Below, piece by piece: positions 16,690-23,787 of a DNA stretch of 24,668 bases. Both the position numbers and the translations under genes were made by a program. Each line of letters starts with the position of its first letter. Within the stretch, counting starts at the first letter, position 1. Source of the stretch: Endozoicomonadaceae bacterium (lineage in GTDB: Bacteria > Pseudomonadota > Gammaproteobacteria > Pseudomonadales > Endozoicomonadaceae); NCBI GenBank assembly GCA_023146365.1, contig JAGLCE010000029.1:1-24668 (forward strand), written 5' to 3'. A model generated the notes under the pieces. The model saw only the letters and a list, made by a program, of their open reading frames with translations, made no database searches and had not been told where the DNA came from.

Positions 16690-16864
16690 GAGAACAACTC
16701 CGATTATTAAAAGTAAAGAAAAAGATCCAGAGTCCAATACTTTAAAAGCAACTTATTTTATCCTTTATTGGCCGTGTTAGCCATACCATTAAAACCCTAT
16801 ATTTTAAGTATTCTTCACTATAAAACCCTTTATTTATCAATTAGTTAACAAATAGTTAAATAAA

Positions 16865-16893
16865 GGTTTAAAAAATAAATTTATTTTTAAACC
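16865..16893. repeat. AT-rich inverted repeat in the putative unwinding element
   Basis: GGTTTAAAAA (16865-16874) is mirrored by TTTTTAAACC at 16884-16893 around a TAAATTTA-type centre. It sits just dnaA-side of the first DnaA box. Confidence 0.5.
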
Positions 16894-16905
16894 TGTGAGT
16901 AATTC

Positions 16906-16914
16906 TGTGTAAAA
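16906..16914 (-). promoter_or_regulatory. DnaA box
   Basis: Minus-strand TTTTACACA, one T/A difference from TTATNCACA. Confidence 0.6.
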
Positions 16915-16938
16915 AATGTATAACTTAGGCTGTTTATA

Positions 16939-16947
16939 TGTGTATAA
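16939..16947 (-). promoter_or_regulatory. DnaA box
   Basis: Minus-strand TTATACACA, exact consensus match. Confidence 0.8.
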
Positions 16948-16956
16948 AAGGGCTGT

Positions 16957-16965
16957 TTATGCACA
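16957..16965 (+). promoter_or_regulatory. DnaA box
   Basis: Plus-strand TTATGCACA, fits TTWTNCACA. Confidence 0.75.
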
Positions 16966-16986
16966 GATCTATCGAAAGGGTACTTT

Positions 16987-16995
16987 TTATACACA
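16987..16995 (+). promoter_or_regulatory. DnaA box
   Basis: Plus-strand TTATACACA, exact consensus match. Confidence 0.8.
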
Positions 16996-17055
16996 ATCCT
17001 CCACGGTTATCGTACAAATAATTCTATGCTGTGTTAACACTGTTTTAGTAACTGT

Positions 17056-17080
17056 ATCTTATTGATAAATAAGATTTTTT
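17056..17080 (+). terminator. Hairpin with T-run inside oriC region
   Basis: ATCTTATT (17056-17063) pairs with AATAAGAT (17068-17075) across GATA, and T's run from 17075 to 17080. The stem is AT-only and weak. It could stop plus-strand transcription within the origin or simply be origin structure next to the last DnaA box. Confidence 0.35.
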
Positions 17081-17085
17081 AAAGG

Positions 17086-17094
17086 TTTTCCACA
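17086..17094 (+). promoter_or_regulatory. DnaA box
   Basis: Plus-strand TTTTCCACA; fits TTWTNCACA and is set about 90 bp from the other four. Confidence 0.65.
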
Positions 17095-17260
17095 GAAGTA
17101 TGGCTGCCTAATAATAACAATAAAAAAGAAAATAAAGACTTATATGATATATATATTTCATATTCTATATTTTGATCGAAGGTCTTTTTTAGGAAAGTGA
17201 TAAAAACTGACTAATTTTCATCCAATACGATTAATTTCTTCCTTCCAGGTTTTACTTGAA

Positions 17261-17292
17261 AGCACTAAGCACTAAGCACTAAGCACTAAGCA
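17261..17292. repeat. Tandem 7-bp repeat, four copies plus a partial
   Basis: The unit AGCACTA occurs four times without change (17261-17288), followed by AGCA. It lies between the DnaA-box cluster and the rpmH promoter. The 7-bp period is not codon-compatible and no gene covers it. Confidence 0.9.
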
Positions 17293-17393
17293 GGAAAATC
17301 CATTGGAAACAGGCTCTTTTGACCACGTTGGGTAAGGGATTTTTGTTGAGATATCAGTACTCACTCCAGGGAGTTTGAAGGTGTGGATTTTCC
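17293..17393. repeat. 10-bp inverted repeat framing 81 bp upstream of rpmH
   Basis: GGAAAATCCA (17293-17302) is the exact reverse complement of TGGATTTTCC (17384-17393). The left arm directly follows the tandem repeat, and the right arm ends 50 bp before the rpmH -35. It may be a protein site pair or a long-range fold; no known motif recognised. Confidence 0.5.
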
Positions 17394-17442
17394 CTATGAG
17401 AAATAACGAAATCGACTAATTAATAATTATCTCTATTTTAAA

Positions 17443-17471
17443 TTGACGCTAGCCCTCTGACTCCCTACAAT
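17443..17471 (+). promoter_or_regulatory. Sigma70 promoter of rpmH-rnpA
   Basis: TTGACG (17443-17448) and TACAAT (17466-17471) are separated by exactly 17 bp, each one base from consensus. The -10 lies 58 bp upstream of the rpmH ATG. Confidence 0.82.
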
Positions 17472-17529
17472 TGCGTCTCATTTATTTGTCATTTCCAGTT
17501 ATGGCTCGTACAACGTAGGTGAGTTACCC

Positions 17530-17664
17530 ATGAAAAGAACATTTCAACCTAGCGTTCTGAAGCGTAAGCGTTCGCATGGTTTCCGTGCTCGTATGGCGAC
17601 TAAGAACGGTCAGCATATTATCGCCCGCCGTCGTGCTAAAGGCCGTAAGCGTCTGTCTGCTTGA
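17530..17664 (+). CDS. rpmH: 50S ribosomal protein L34
   Basis: 44 residues, the normal length of bacterial L34, a small highly basic component of the large subunit. The sequence MKRTFQPSVLKRKRSHGFRA, then MATKNGQHIIARRRAKGRKR and LSA, is nearly invariant in gammaproteobacteria. AGGTGAG lies about 8 nt upstream of the ATG and a strong sigma70 promoter lies before that. First gene of the rpmH-rnpA-yidD-yidC cluster, 21 bp before rnpA. Confidence 0.98.
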   Translation: MKRTFQPSVLKRKRSHGFRARMATKNGQHIIARRRAKGRKRLSA

Positions 17665-17685
17665 TCTGCCGTCAGGAATGTAAGC

Positions 17686-18084
17686 GTGAGTTTTAGTTTC
17701 AGTTATGAACACAAACTGTCTACTTCTGCTGAATTTAAACAGGTCTTTGATATTGCAGATATCAAGGTATCGAACAAGCATCTACTTATTCTTGGGCGTC
17801 ATACTACTCGAGGTATTTCCCGTTTAGGTCTGGTGATTGGCAAGAAAAATATTCGTTTTGCCGTAGAACGTAACCGAGTGAAACGTATGTTGCGGGAAAC
17901 TTTCAGACTGAACCAAGCTAGTATTGAGCAATTGGATATCGTAGTTATAGCTCGGAAAGGCTTGGATACACTCAGTAACAAGCAACTGCAAAGTCTACTT
18001 AATAAGCAATGGTTTCGCATCAAACAACAGTCTGGGTTCCAAAAGCACTCTCTTAGCGCGAAAAAGTGCTCAGGTTCAGGTTAA
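17686..18084 (+). CDS. rnpA: Ribonuclease P protein component
   Basis: 132 residues. The basic protein subunit of RNase P, which helps the catalytic RNA bind and mature the 5' ends of tRNA precursors. Family features: N-terminal substrate-binding F-x-x-x-x-x-L-x-x-x-x-x-F pattern (FSYEHKLSTSAEFKQVF), GLVIGKKNIRFAVERN, and the signature RNRVKRMLRE (62-71) followed by ETFRLN. The start is GTG at 17686 with AGGA upstream. The C-terminal tail beyond about 118 (SGFQKHSLSAKKCSGSG) is variable in the family. It follows rpmH in the usual order. Confidence 0.96.
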   Translation: MSFSFSYEHKLSTSAEFKQVFDIADIKVSNKHLLILGRHTTRGISRLGLVIGKKNIRFAVERNRVKRMLRETFRLNQASIEQLDIVVIARKGLDTLSNKQLQSLLNKQWFRIKQQSGFQKHSLSAKKCSGSG

Positions 18085-18161
18085 AGTCCACGCCATTCAT
18101 GCTTAAATGGCTGCTTTTTTTTGAAGCATTATTTGCAATTCGCCAACAAAGAGAGCAAGTC

Positions 18162-18575
18162 ATGTTCATCAATCCGGCCAAAACACTAGCTCTTTTAATT
18201 ATTAGTATTTACCAGTACATGATCAGTCCTTTAATGAGCAGACATTGTCGTTTTTACCCTTCCTGCTCCGCTTACGCGAAAGAAGCCATAGAGAGTCGAG
18301 GGTTTATAAGCGGAAGCATCCTAGCGATTAAACGTCTTTTGCGTTGTCACCCTTGGAATCTTGGTGGGTATGATCCTGTTACTGGAGGTATGGATGATAA
18401 GCAAAGTGTTACTTCATACCAGAAATCTCTACCTCAGTTGTCTGCATGTTGTTGCGATAAAACGACAAGACCACTAAAAAACAGCCCTGAGTATTGTGGT
18501 AGTAATCACTCCTTTGTGGATAAAACGACCACGTTGCCCAAGGTATACAATTCAACCGATTTGATGACCCGATAA
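18162..18575 (+). CDS. yidD: Membrane protein insertion efficiency factor YidD, with long C-terminal tail
   Basis: 137 residues from the ATG at 18162, chosen because the family N-terminus (a short hydrophobic segment before YQYMISPL) begins there; in-frame ATGs further upstream overlap the end of rnpA and lack a ribosome binding site. YidD is a small inner-membrane-associated amphipathic protein that assists YidC/Sec insertion. Core motifs: LIISIYQYMISPLMSRHCRF (13-31), YPSCSAYAKEAIE with conserved Cys29 and Cys35, IKRLLRCHPWNLGGYDPV with Cys62. The usual protein ends around residue 75-85; here 60-odd extra residues follow (Ser/Thr/Lys-rich, with a CCC triplet near 96) and run to 2 bp before yidC. 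That tail may be an extension or the product of a lost stop codon. Confidence 0.93.
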   Translation: MFINPAKTLALLIISIYQYMISPLMSRHCRFYPSCSAYAKEAIESRGFISGSILAIKRLLRCHPWNLGGYDPVTGGMDDKQSVTSYQKSLPQLSACCCDKTTRPLKNSPEYCGSNHSFVDKTTTLPKVYNSTDLMTR

Positions 18576-18577
18576 TC

Positions 18578-20239
18578 ATGGATTTTCAGAGAACTATTCT
18601 GATCGTTGCCCTAGCTGTTGTCGGCTACCTTTTGGTGCTGCAGTGGAATCAGGATTATGACAAATTGCCCGAGATGAGCACAAAAGAGCTTGTCTCTGTG
18701 AAGAGAGTGCCAACTTCACAGGTTGCCACTGCTAATAGCAGTGATGCGCCGGTGCTGGAAAACGATACTAAAGATATAATTATGGATCACAACGCGGTTG
18801 ACAGTGCGAATCTTATCACTGTAACTACTAACACACTTAACGTCATCATTGATACCAGTGGCGGAGATATAATATCTGTCTCGCTCCCTAAGTATCCGAA
18901 GGTAAAAAGCCAGCCGGATAATCCTTTCCTTCTTCTAGAAAATAGCCAAAAACGACTATTTATTGCTCAAAGTGGTCTGACTGGCATTGATGGTCCCGAT
19001 CGCCAGGGACATCCAGTGTTCAGCTCGGCTAAAACCGCTTACCAGATGGAAGATGACGAAGATAAGTTACAGATCGATCTAACCCTGAAGAGCGAGAAGG
19101 CTAATATCATCAAGCGCTATACCTTTAATCGAGATGAATACCAGATATCTGTCAATTATTTTATCCACAACATATCTAATAGTGACTGGATTGGTAATTT
19201 CTACGGTCAGCTGAAACGTGATAATTCTGAAGACCCAAGTAAGGAGTTCAGTAGTAAAACCACCATTAACACCTATCTGGGCGCAGCTCTTCGTAGCAAT
19301 GAAAAACAGTATCATAAAGTGGACTTCGGTGATTTTGGTAGTAAGCCATTGAAAGAAGTTGTCGATGGGGGGTATGCCGCTATTCTGCAGCATTACTTCG
19401 TCGTTGCTTGGATACCCGGACAAAATCATCAAAATACTTATCAGACACGTATTGTTAATAACTACAACATTATTAGTGTGGTAGAACCTTCTATTGAAGT
19501 GAAAGCGGGTCAGACCGGTGAAGCGGGAGCTATTTTGTATGTAGGTCCTAAAGATCAAGAAACATTGAAAACACTGGCTAGTGGTCTGAATCTAACTATC
19601 GATTACGGTATTCTCTGGTGGTTCGCCAAACCGCTGTTTGAACTGATGAAGTTCCTACATTCTATTTTGGGTAACTGGGGTTGGAGTATTATTGCACTGA
19701 CTGTAATTGTTAAAGCGATCTTTTTTCCGTTGTCTGCTACGAGTTATCGTTCCATGGCGAAGATGCGAAAATTGACGCCTAAACTACAGGCTTTGAAGGA
19801 ACAGTATGGCGATGATCGCCAGAAAATGTCCCAAGCCATGATGGAGATGTATAAAAAGGAGAAAGTTAACCCCGTAGGGGGGTGTCTGCCTATTATGGTG
19901 CAGATGCCAGTCTTTATAGCTCTCTACTGGGTACTGCTGGAATCCGTCGAAATTCGACAGGTTCCGTTCATTTTTTGGATACATGATCTGTCGCAGAAGG
20001 ACCCTTATTTTATTCTTCCGCTGATTATGGGAGCGTCTATGTTTGCTCAACAGCTACTAAGTCCGGCGCCTCCAGATCCTATACAAGCGCGCGTGATGAA
20101 GCTGATGCCTGTGATATTTACTGTCTTTTTCTTATGGTTTCCTTCGGGTCTGGTTTTGTATTGGGTTGTGAATAATCTATTATCTATCTCCCAACAGTGG
20201 TATATTACCCGTAAAATTGAAGCTGATCCTAGCGTCTGA
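18578..20239 (+). CDS. yidC: Membrane protein insertase YidC
   Basis: 553 residues (E. coli 548). Inserts and folds inner-membrane proteins, alone or with SecYEG. N-terminal membrane helix (TILIVALAVVGYLLVLQW, about 6-23), a large periplasmic beta-sandwich domain (about 55-340), then the conserved five-helix core: LFELMKFLHSILGNWGWSII, the cytoplasmic coiled-coil hairpin (MRKLTPKLQALKEQYGDDRQ), NPVGGCLPIMVQMPVFIALY, FILPLIMGASMFAQQLL and FTVFFLWFPSGLVLYWVVNN. The hydrophilic-groove Arg is expected in the SYRSMAKM segment. Two bases separate it from yidD, so they are co-transcribed; an intrinsic terminator follows. Confidence 0.98.
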   Translation: MDFQRTILIVALAVVGYLLVLQWNQDYDKLPEMSTKELVSVKRVPTSQVATANSSDAPVLENDTKDIIMDHNAVDSANLITVTTNTLNVIIDTSGGDIISVSLPKYPKVKSQPDNPFLLLENSQKRLFIAQSGLTGIDGPDRQGHPVFSSAKTAYQMEDDEDKLQIDLTLKSEKANIIKRYTFNRDEYQISVNYFIHNISNSDWIGNFYGQLKRDNSEDPSKEFSSKTTINTYLGAALRSNEKQYHKVDFGDFGSKPLKEVVDGGYAAILQHYFVVAWIPGQNHQNTYQTRIVNNYNIISVVEPSIEVKAGQTGEAGAILYVGPKDQETLKTLASGLNLTIDYGILWWFAKPLFELMKFLHSILGNWGWSIIALTVIVKAIFFPLSATSYRSMAKMRKLTPKLQALKEQYGDDRQKMSQAMMEMYKKEKVNPVGGCLPIMVQMPVFIALYWVLLESVEIRQVPFIFWIHDLSQKDPYFILPLIMGASMFAQQLLSPAPPDPIQARVMKLMPVIFTVFFLWFPSGLVLYWVVNNLLSISQQWYITRKIEADPSV

Positions 20240-20265
20240 CGTTGTAGAGAATTTACTTTATCCTT

Positions 20266-20297
20266 AAAGGCGTGGTCATTGGACTACGCCTTTTTTA
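20266..20297 (+). terminator. Intrinsic terminator after yidC
   Basis: AAAGGCGTGGTC (20266-20277) pairs with GACTACGCCTTT (20282-20293, one mismatch) across a 4-nt loop and runs into TTTTTT. It closes the rpmH-yidC transcript and implies a separate promoter for mnmE. Confidence 0.9.
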
Positions 20298-20325
20298 TTG
20301 GTTCTGATCTTTTTGTCACGGCATC

Positions 20326-21708
20326 ATGATTCCATCTAACGCTCACCAGACAAGTAACGATACTATCGTTGCACAGGCCACGGCTCCCGGACGAGGAAGT
20401 GTAGGCATTATTCGTGTTTCAGGTCCTTTAAGTCGTGACGTTGCCTCCGCACTGCTGCTGGAATCCCTCAAACCTCGACATGCTCATTATCTGCCTTTTC
20501 TGGATGAGGAGGGTTTAGTCATTGATGAAGGTTTGGCGTTGTTTTTCCCAGGGCCGAACTCTTTCACCGGCGAAGATGTATTGGAGTTGCAGGGGCATGG
20601 GGGGCAGGTCATCCTAGATATGTTATTGCGTCGGATTGGCAGACTCGGTGTTCGTATGGCTCGTCCAGGAGAGTTTTCGGAAAGGGCGTTCTTGAATGAC
20701 AAAATAGACTTGGTTCAGGCGGAAGCCATTGCTGATCTAATAGACAGTGCCACTGAGCAGGCAGCAAGGAATGCGGTGCGTTCTCTACAGGGTGCTTTTT
20801 CCATCCGGGTTAAGAAATTGGCAGAAGCGTTAATCCAATTACGCATTTATGTTGAAGCTGCGATCGATTTTCCAGAAGAAGAGATCGATTTCCTGTCTGA
20901 TGGGAAAGTACAGAATGATTTAAATACGGTAATGATATCATTGGAGCAGGTTTTCAGTGAAGCTCAGCAAGGTTCGATTATGCGTGAGGGGATGACTGTT
21001 GTGATTGGAGGTCGTCCCAATGCTGGGAAGTCCAGTTTGTTGAATATACTGTCTGGGCGGGAGGTCTCCATTGTCACAGATATTGCGGGAACAACAAGGG
21101 ATGTATTACGGGAACATATTCATATTGATGGTATGCCGTTGTATATTATTGATACTGCAGGTCTATGTGAAAGTGATAATAGTGTTGAACAGATCGGCGT
21201 TGAACGAGCTTTTCAGGAGATTAGCCAAGCAGATCGTGTTCTGTTGATGGTGGATGCTAGTACGACAGATAGTTGTTATCCCTATGATATCTGGCCTGAA
21301 TTTGTTGATAAGTTACCGCAAGGTGAGAATGTTACTATTATTCGAAATAAAATTGATTTAACCGGTGAATCAGATGGGGTAACAGTCCACAACGGTGTAA
21401 CGGTTATTCACCTATGCACCCTGACGGGTCAGGGAATCGATACTCTTAAATATCATTTAAAAGAGTGCATGGACTATACTGGAACCCTTGAAGGTGGCTT
21501 TAGTGCTCGTAGAAGACATGTAGAGGCACTTGAAAAGGCCCGAGAGTATCTAATAAAAGGAAAAAAACAATTAGATATATACGGAGCTGGTGAACTGCTA
21601 GCAGATGATCTACGTCATGCTCAAAAAGTATTGGGAGAGATTACTGGAGAGTTCTCCAGTGATGATCTTCTTGGTAAAATTTTCTCATCATTTTGTATTG
21701 GTAAGTAA
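20326..21708 (+). CDS. mnmE: tRNA uridine-5-carboxymethylaminomethyl modification GTPase
   Basis: 460 residues (E. coli 454). With MnmG it modifies the wobble uridine (position 34) of several tRNAs. N-terminal folate-binding domain (TIVAQATAPGRGSVGIIRVS to about 120), helical domain with PGEFSERAFLNDKIDLVQAE, and an inserted G domain: G1 GRPNAGKSS (229-237), G2 TDIAGTTRD (251-259), G3 DTAG (276-279), G4 NKID (341-344). C-terminal DLLGKIFSSFCIGK ends with the family CxGK motif. No strong Shine-Dalgarno precedes the ATG; GCACGG-like sequence only. The partner gene mnmG, normally next, is not here. Confidence 0.97.
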   Translation: MIPSNAHQTSNDTIVAQATAPGRGSVGIIRVSGPLSRDVASALLLESLKPRHAHYLPFLDEEGLVIDEGLALFFPGPNSFTGEDVLELQGHGGQVILDMLLRRIGRLGVRMARPGEFSERAFLNDKIDLVQAEAIADLIDSATEQAARNAVRSLQGAFSIRVKKLAEALIQLRIYVEAAIDFPEEEIDFLSDGKVQNDLNTVMISLEQVFSEAQQGSIMREGMTVVIGGRPNAGKSSLLNILSGREVSIVTDIAGTTRDVLREHIHIDGMPLYIIDTAGLCESDNSVEQIGVERAFQEISQADRVLLMVDASTTDSCYPYDIWPEFVDKLPQGENVTIIRNKIDLTGESDGVTVHNGVTVIHLCTLTGQGIDTLKYHLKECMDYTGTLEGGFSARRRHVEALEKAREYLIKGKKQLDIYGAGELLADDLRHAQKVLGEITGEFSSDDLLGKIFSSFCIGK

Positions 21709-22266
21709 AAGATAACCTGTTGGTAAAAAAGTCAGGGTGCAAAGAAGATACTTATAATAGTTGTTATGCTTCATTAATCAATAGGGTAATTAAATGGGTT
21801 GTCGCTATTAGTTATTTTAATTACTATTTTTTGAGACTGTTATGCGTTTTAATTGATTATTATAGTCTTTGAATAGTGCGACTGTCAGAGCATATTTAAC
21901 TGAGGCAGATACATAGAGTTATTTAAAGTCTCTAATTTTCCTATCTATAACCACCCGGTTATAATATTTAACCATTGGTTACAATGTCTAATGAAATAAA
22001 GTCTGTTTTACCTATTCTCATGATTGTGGTGATTGTGGTGATTGTGCTTGGTGGTTTGCAATATTCGGTTGATGCTGTGTAAAGTATTGAACTGTATGAT
22101 TTCGGTTATTTAAACGGGCTATTACTGTTATTGTAATGTTCGTTTTTAGCCATCCTTTGATAAAAATGTGCTAGGAAAACAAGTAACAATGTCTATAAAA
22201 TGGGTATATTTTCCCTTCTTTGAGTTTACTAAAAATTGGATCTCATAAAAACGGTGGATTCATGCT
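21709..22266. other. 558-bp AT-rich gap at the mnmE/dapF junction
   Basis: Here the ancestral mnmE-mnmG synteny is broken. No family-level gene is visible. The stretch contains one possible 32-codon membrane microprotein ORF (21984-22082), a near-tandem GATTGTGGT triplet at 22023-22045 inside it, and short ORFs without support. No terminal repeats or transposase residues were recognised. Confidence 0.5.
21984..22082 (+). CDS. Possible single-helix membrane microprotein
   Basis: A 32-codon ORF: seven polar residues (MSNEIKS) then VLPILMIVVIVVIVLGGL, one hydrophobic helix, and a short polar tail ending DAV. Composition and length are what a one-pass membrane microprotein looks like. There is no clear ribosome binding site (ATTGGTTACA before the ATG), and the helix codons come from a GATTGTGGT tandem repeat, so this can be a chance ORF. 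Confidence 0.25.
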   Translation: MSNEIKSVLPILMIVVIVVIVLGGLQYSVDAV

Positions 22267-23097
22267 TTATATTGATATCTGACCTTCAAATACGCAGGTT
22301 GCTGACCCTTTCATTATGACTGAGTATCCTTCACCTTTCCATGTAATTTCAAGGGAACCACCGGGCTGTGTAACGATGACGGTATTTTCCAGCATTCCTC
22401 GTAGTCGGCCAGCCACCACAGCTGCACAGGCCCCTGTGCCACATGCAAGAGTTTCACCGACACCTCGCTCATAAACGCGAAGCCTAATCTGTTTCGGATT
22501 AACGATCTCCATAAATCCGGCATTGCAACGTTTAGGAAAACGAAAGTGTTGATGGATTATCTGTCCGAGCTTTTCCACCGGCAAGCTGTTTACATCATCA
22601 ACTTGCAGTATTGCGTGAGGATTTCCCATGGAAATAGCGGAAATTTCCAAATCTCGACCATCTACTTCCAGAGTATAGGTAATCGCCTGACGCTTAGTTT
22701 TGAATGGAATATCCCATGGATCCAGCACTGGCTGACCCATGTTAACGGTAATATTGTTGTTTTCTCCCACTTGCAGTTCAATATTGCCTTTGGCTGTCTC
22801 GGCTTTGATCAACGCTTTGACAGACAGATTTTTGTCGCGGACAAAGCGGGCAAAACAGCGTGCACCGTTACCAGATTGCTCCACTTCATTTCCATCAGCA
22901 TTAAATATTCGGTAATGAAAATCCATGTTTGGGTCGTGGGGTGGATCTACAAGCAGCAGCTGATCGAACCCAATACCTAAATGACGATCTGCTAGATGCC
23001 GGATCTGTTTAGAAGATAAATGTACATTTTGGGTGATTGTATCGACCACCATAAAGTCATTACCTAGGCCATGCATTTTTGTAAACCGTAAAAACAT
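22267..23097 (-). CDS. dapF: Diaminopimelate epimerase, first catalytic Cys replaced by Ser
   Basis: 276 residues (E. coli 274), full length and well conserved. DapF interconverts LL- and meso-diaminopimelate in the lysine/peptidoglycan pathway using two cysteines as a base/acid pair. Motifs: FTKMHGLGNDFMVVD (5-19), HLGIGFDQLLLV, DFHYRIFNADGNEVEQ (59-74), and GETLACGTGACAAV with the second catalytic Cys (219). At the first catalytic site, normally E-V-x-Q-C-G-N-G-A-R-C, residue 75 is Ser (codon TCT, 22873-22875); Cys81 of GNGARC is a different, non-catalytic residue. TCT is one base from TGT. GGAGGAAA precedes the ATG. No other defect is visible. The gene is cut off from lptM, its usual upstream neighbour, by an IS5 derivative. 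Confidence 0.94.
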   Translation of the reverse strand: MFLRFTKMHGLGNDFMVVDTITQNVHLSSKQIRHLADRHLGIGFDQLLLVDPPHDPNMDFHYRIFNADGNEVEQSGNGARCFARFVRDKNLSVKALIKAETAKGNIELQVGENNNITVNMGQPVLDPWDIPFKTKRQAITYTLEVDGRDLEISAISMGNPHAILQVDDVNSLPVEKLGQIIHQHFRFPKRCNAGFMEIVNPKQIRLRVYERGVGETLACGTGACAAVVAGRLRGMLENTVIVTQPGGSLEITWKGEGYSVIMKGSATCVFEGQISI

Positions 23098-23177
23098 AAG
23101 GTTTCCTCCAGAATAGTAAAGTCTCCGTTGTCAACCGTGCTTCCAGTGTTTATCATTGATGCACTGCGTGGCATTAT

Positions 23178-23182
23178 ACAGT
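23178..23182. repeat. Target-site duplication of the IS5 derivative
   Basis: ACAGT here and again at 23727-23731, directly outside both terminal repeats. Confidence 0.7.
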
Positions 23183-23726
23183 GAGACCTCAGAATAACTA
23201 GCAACTTTAGGCACCCTCATTAAACTTTCCTCATTTTGTCTTGTCACCCATTATACGAAACTCACCGAGATATTTAACGCCAAATAATCGGTTTTATACC
23301 TGTTTCTAGTGCTTTGCACCGGTTTTCGACGCACCTATCCCGCAGAACATATTTTTGGCACACCATAGATCACCAAAAACTGAGTGCCTTTACGAATGTT
23401 CAATCTGACGATTAATCTCCGCCAACAATTTATCCCACAGATGGTGCTCGACCAGTCGTATTCGAAACCGCCCCAACGTGGAGGCTTCGGGAACGTCTTC
23501 ATCAAGTTCAAAGTGACAAAACTTTCGAAACGAGGCGTAGATTGAGGAGAGCAACGTTTCAATATCTGACCAGTCCAATAACGCTTCCGTATCATTAATA
23601 CCATGAATAATTGGATGATTCAGCTCAGTAGCTGAGACGAAAAGTATGGGCTGTTTTGTGAAAGATTTTTGCATGCCGATATTTTACCAGAATATGATCG
23701 GTTTTGTTGAGTTATGCTGAGGTCTC
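23183..23726 (-). mobile_element. Internally deleted IS5-family element (MITE-like, IS copy 2)
   Basis: 544 bp bounded by inverted repeats GAGACCTCAGAATAACT (23183-23199) and, on the minus strand, GAGACCTCAGCATAACT (23726-23710), differing at one position. A perfect 5-bp direct repeat ACAGT flanks it (23178-23182 and 23727-23731). Inside are two fused transposase pieces and about 150 bp of 3' non-coding tail. An IS5-type element of this kind should be above 1 kb, so at least half is missing. It lies between lptM and dapF. Confidence 0.85.
23335..23674 (-). pseudogene. IS5-family transposase remnant, two internal deletions
   Basis: From ATG 23674 the frame reads MQKSFTKQPILFVSATELNH, continues through EALLDWSDIETLLSSIYASF, then jumps to FCHFELDEDVPEASTLGRFR; about 100 bp present in the copy at 4024-4580 are absent. 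It continues to EINRQIEHS and a stop. In another frame the sequence runs directly into NIRKGTQFLVIYGVPKICSA and TAG at 23335-23337, the same C-terminus as the fragment at 793-945. The catalytic core between is deleted, so the element cannot move itself. Confidence 0.85.
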
Positions 23727-23787
23727 ACAGTGAACATCATTATCGTACATAATCGTCGGCAGAATGAATCGCAAGCAACTCGTCTTT

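Larger units (their letters stand above)
16800..17100. other. oriC: Chromosomal replication origin oriC
   Basis: The dnaA-rpmH intergenic region is the known oriC position in Pseudomonas and many gammaproteobacteria. It holds five matches to the DnaA box TTWTNCACA within 190 bp (16906-16914 minus, 16939-16947 minus, 16957-16965 plus, 16987-16995 plus, 17086-17094 plus). The dnaA-proximal side, 16801-16895, is almost all A and T and is the likely unwinding element; a second AT-rich block is at 17110-17180. Boundaries are approximate. Confidence 0.88.

Noticed and set aside
16690..16737. ATG 16 codons upstream of the chosen dnaA GTG.
   Set aside because: It would add a hydrophobic leader foreign to DnaA; GTG-PQALWQKC matches the family start and has GGAG upstream.
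17261..17292. Tandem repeat considered as a CRISPR array.
   Set aside because: Units are 7 bp and contiguous with no spacers and no cas genes.
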